Source: an uncultured Flavobacteriales bacterium
GTDB lineage: Bacteria; Bacteroidota; Bacteroidia; Flavobacteriales_D; Sanyastnellaceae
Direction: 5' to 3'
Length of the DNA: 64,000 nt
NCBI GenBank assembly: GCA_938085425.1
Contig: CALKGQ010000011.1
Coordinates: forward strand, 62,001 to 126,000
Part shown: piece after piece, positions 61,752 through 64,000 of the stretch
How the letters are laid out: the number at the start of each line of letters is the position of its first letter
Numbering within the stretch: position 1 is the stretch's first letter
Position numbers and translations under genes: made by a program
Notes under the pieces: generated by a model
Databases searched by the model: none
Seen by the model: only the letters and a program-made list of their open reading frames with translations
Told to the model about the DNA's origin: nothing

Positions 61752-63290
61752 TTAGTGCCGGAAGTGGCGCACCCCTGTGGTGTACATCGACAACCCTCTT
61801 GCGTTGCACGCGACTACGCTCTTCTCGTCGTTGATGGAGCCACCCGGCTGAATCACCGCCAACACGCCAGCATCTGCAGCGAGCTCCACACAATCTGGGA
61901 AGGGAAAAAATGCGTCAGACGCCATGCTGGATCCATTCAAGTCAAATCCAAATCGCTTGGCCTTTTCCACGGCTTGGTTCAATGCGTCCACTCGGCTTGT
62001 TTGACCTGTGCCACTTGCAAGCAGTTGTCCATCCTTGGCGAAAACCACGGTGTTCGACTTCGTGTGCTTGACCAATTTGAGCGCAAAGAGCAGATCCTCT
62101 GCACATTCCGGCCGTTGCTGCGCGGTGGCACATGTCCAGTGGGCCGCCTCCTCCATGGCGTTGTCGCGTTCTTGGACCAAGTAGCCGTTGAGTGCGGAAC
62201 GCACGGTGGACTTGGGCAAATCCCCGGGCTGTTGTTCGAGAAGGATGCGGTTTTTCTTTTGCGAAAGCACAGCAAAGGCGTCTGCCTCAAATTGGGGCGC
62301 GATGACCACCTCGCAAAACAATTCATGGATGCGACGCGCTGTGGCCACATCGATGGGCCGGTTGGCGATCAGCACGCCACCAAAAGCACTCGTGGGGTCA
62401 CCTGCAAGGGCATCGATGTAGGCTTGCTCTAGCGTCTCCCGGGTGGCGCACCCGCAAGCATTGTTGTGCTTCAGGATGGCAAAGGTGGGCGCGTTGTCTT
62501 GGAACTCGTTCATCAGCTGGACAGCAGCGTCGACGTCCAACAGGTTGTTGTACGACAGAGCCTTGCCGTGAAGTGGCTTCAGAAGTCCATCCAGGTCCCC
62601 AAAGAATTGGCCTTTTTGGTGTGGATTTTCACCGTAGCGCAGCGACCGTCCGTCGGGCGCGCTCAGGTTCAACACCTCCACACTGCCCCCTTGGAGGTCT
62701 TCTCCGCTCAGGTGAGCGTGGATCATGGTGTCGTAATGCGAGCTGACCCGGAAACCTCGCGCCGCCAATTGCTTTCGTTCTTCCAGTGAAGTTTCACCGT
62801 CGCGCTTCAGAATGTCGACGAGGGTCCCGTAATCGTTCATGGAGGGCACCACCACAACGTCTTGGAAGTTTTTGGCGGCGCCGCGGATCAAGGCGATGCC
62901 ACCAATGTCGATTTTTTCGACAATGTCTTCCTCTGGCGCTCCACTCGCCACTGTGGCTTCAAAAGGATACAGATCCACCACGACCAGGTCGATGTTGGGC
63001 AGGTCGTATTGGGCCATTTGGGCTTGGTCTCCTTCGTGGTCCCTTCGGTTCAAGATGCCGCCAAACACCTTGGGGTGCAAGGTTTTGACACGTCCGCCAA
63101 GGATGGAAGGGTAGTCTGTCACCTGTTCGACAGGCACCACCTCTGCACCAAGAGCTTCGATGGCTGCCTGGGTGCCGCCCGTGGAATAAATGGTGGCCCC
63201 AATGCGCTGGAGTTCTTTGACGATGGGTGCGAGCCCCTCCTTGTGGTAGACAGAGATCAAGGCAGATTGGATGCGTCGCGTCGTGGACAT
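61752..63290 (-). CDS. purH: Bifunctional AICAR transformylase/IMP cyclohydrolase
   Basis: 512 residues. PurH carries out the last two steps of de novo IMP synthesis. The N-terminal cyclohydrolase domain has ALISVYHKEGLAPIVKEL, YSTGGTQAAIEALG and GGRVKTLHPKVFGGILNRRD. The C-terminal transformylase domain has LKHNNACGCATRETLEQAY, SAFGGVLIANRPID and DAFFPFPDCVELAADAGV. The ATG at 63290 gives the usual length. Transcribed away from the permease gene. Confidence 0.97.
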   Translation of the reverse strand: MSTTRRIQSALISVYHKEGLAPIVKELQRIGATIYSTGGTQAAIEALGAEVVPVEQVTDYPSILGGRVKTLHPKVFGGILNRRDHEGDQAQMAQYDLPNIDLVVVDLYPFEATVASGAPEEDIVEKIDIGGIALIRGAAKNFQDVVVVPSMNDYGTLVDILKRDGETSLEERKQLAARGFRVSSHYDTMIHAHLSGEDLQGGSVEVLNLSAPDGRSLRYGENPHQKGQFFGDLDGLLKPLHGKALSYNNLLDVDAAVQLMNEFQDNAPTFAILKHNNACGCATRETLEQAYIDALAGDPTSAFGGVLIANRPIDVATARRIHELFCEVVIAPQFEADAFAVLSQKKNRILLEQQPGDLPKSTVRSALNGYLVQERDNAMEEAAHWTCATAQQRPECAEDLLFALKLVKHTKSNTVVFAKDGQLLASGTGQTSRVDALNQAVEKAKRFGFDLNGSSMASDAFFPFPDCVELAADAGVLAVIQPGGSINDEKSVVACNARGLSMYTTGVRHFRH

Positions 63291-63317
63291 GGGCAAAGGA
63301 TAGAGGATTGGAAGCCG

Positions 63318-63325
63318 CAAATCTA
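63318..63325 (-). promoter_or_regulatory. -7 box of purH
   Basis: Minus strand TAGATTTG, an exact TAnnTTTG match, 27 nt before the purH ATG, in the 80-bp gap shared with the divergent permease gene. Confidence 0.45.
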
Positions 63326-63370
63326 CAACGCGCAATGTGGATTCTAAGGCCTTCGGTGTAGCTTCGTCTC

Positions 63371-64000
63371 ATGTTGTGGCTCCGCTTGTTACGAGAGAGT
63401 TTGTCCTTTGCTTGGCAAGCCATTTGGACGCACCGGCTGCGCACTTTTTTGAGCCTGCTCGGGGTCATGGTGGGCATTTTTGTCATCAGTGCGGTCTTCA
63501 CCGTGGTGGACTCTTTGGAAACAGAGCTTCGCGACACCTTCAACATGCTGGACGACGATGTTTTGTTCGTCACCAAATGGCCTTGGTCGGCAGGCGAGGA
63601 TTACCCATGGTGGAAATATGTCCAGCGCAGGCCACCTACAGAGCGTGACTTGGAGCTTTTGATGCCGCGGTTGACCCTTGCCTCCGCTGGAATGTACCAG
63701 TCAAAAACCTTCTTGGATGCCGAGGCGGGCAACAACAGGATGCAAGGTGTGGTGGTGGGCGCAGGCTCACATGGATACGATCAGGTGATCAGCTTGAACA
63801 TTGTGCATGGCCGCTACTTCTCACCGAGTGAAAGTGCGGCAGGCCGACCTGTGGCGGTGATCGGCCATGAGGTTGCCAATCAGTTGTTTGGGCGTTCCGA
63901 AGTCGTTGGCCAAACCCTCAAGGTCCGGGGCATCCGCATGGAAGTCATCGGCGTGCTTGCGCAGGAAGGCGAGAGCATCGTGTCCACGGGTCTTGATGAA
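63371..64000 (+). CDS. MacB/FtsX-type ABC transporter permease (5' part, continues beyond window)
   Basis: 210 residues are visible. An N-terminal segment (LSFAWQAIWTHRLRTFLSLL) leads into the first membrane helix (GVMVGIFVISAVFTVVDSL), followed by a MacB-type periplasmic core domain with HGRYFSPSESAAGRPVAVIG and VANQLFGRSEVVGQTLKVRG, both typical. The later helices lie outside the window. It probably belongs to a tripartite or lipoprotein-type export system; the substrate is unknown. Confidence 0.85.
   Translation, partial: MLWLRLLRESLSFAWQAIWTHRLRTFLSLLGVMVGIFVISAVFTVVDSLETELRDTFNMLDDDVLFVTKWPWSAGEDYPWWKYVQRRPPTERDLELLMPRLTLASAGMYQSKTFLDAEAGNNRMQGVVVGAGSHGYDQVISLNIVHGRYFSPSESAAGRPVAVIGHEVANQLFGRSEVVGQTLKVRGIRMEVIGVLAQEGESIVSTGLDE

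Noticed and set aside
1-64000. tRNA or rRNA genes, mobile elements and attachment sites
   Set aside because: Intergenic gaps are short and no cloverleaf, transposase motif, long terminal inverted repeat or direct-repeat pair was recognised by eye; a tRNA scan was not possible.

Overview
The window is a gene-dense, roughly 57% G+C stretch of a bacterial chromosome from the Bacteroidota, most likely a Flavobacteriales-type marine or freshwater lineage. The lineage call rests on type IX secretion genes (porZ, a porG-like gene), an alternative complex III / aa3 oxidase cluster, the gene order CBS-nadK-porG-uppS-bamA-skp-skp-murI, weak Shine-Dalgarno sequences, and recurrent promoter boxes of the Bacteroidota form TAnnTTTG. 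Genus cannot be read from the sequence. There are no rRNA or tRNA genes, insertion sequences, phage genes or CRISPR arrays, and no gap above 300 bases lacks a gene.

Layout. 1-4.5 kb (minus): an AlbA_2/Schlafen-domain protein, PorZ, and an aminotransferase fused in frame to a nitrilase/omega-amidase that runs off the left edge. 4.6-9.3 kb (plus): rimP-nusA-infB, with a leader that carries an intrinsic terminator inside a small upstream ORF. 9.3-9.9 kb (minus): a SPOR-domain lipoprotein. 10.1-21.9 kb (plus): actABCDEF-coxB-coxA, the quinol:cytochrome c oxidoreductase and terminal oxidase; coxB carries a long His-rich insertion. 22-25.4 kb: ruvB, queG, a 67-aa protein (minus) and trhO. 25.4-26.9 kb (minus): pdxJ and an alpha/beta hydrolase. 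26.9-34.9 kb (plus): CBS protein, nadK, porG-like, uppS, bamA, two skp/ompH genes and murI. 34.8-44.4 kb (minus): gamma carbonic anhydrase-like protein, a divergent ComM, gmhA, dsbD, a YhhQ transporter, tilS, pabB and lpd. 44.5-53.0 kb (plus): an RND/MMPL transporter, rmlA, a polyprenyl synthase, odhA and odhB. 53.0-56.1 kb (minus): a cysM-mec-cysO-moeZ-like operon. 56.1-61.6 kb (minus): mreBCD-mrdA-rodA. 61.8-63.3 kb (minus): purH. At the right edge there is a divergent, truncated MacB/FtsX-type permease.

The most interesting part is the sulfur operon and its leader. Four genes encode a cysteine synthase, a JAMM metalloprotease, a ubiquitin-like sulfur carrier whose diglycine is masked by a three-residue Cys-Gly-Phe tail, and an E1-like/rhodanese protein. 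Ahead of them lies a 23-codon leader ORF with four consecutive Cys codons, a 12-bp intrinsic terminator with a U6 tract, and a mutually exclusive antiterminator whose 5' arm begins 8 nt after the last Cys codon. This reads as a cysteine-responsive transcription attenuator. The leader ATG follows a -7-like box after exactly 4 nt. The same geometry occurs at lpd, mreB, rmlA and the AlbA_2 gene, which suggests a class of leaderless transcripts.

Other points worth attention are the transaminase/omega-amidase fusion, the (GHDDH)9 insertion in the CuA subunit, and the rimP leader. All functions are assigned by reading motifs and gene context; no database search was run.
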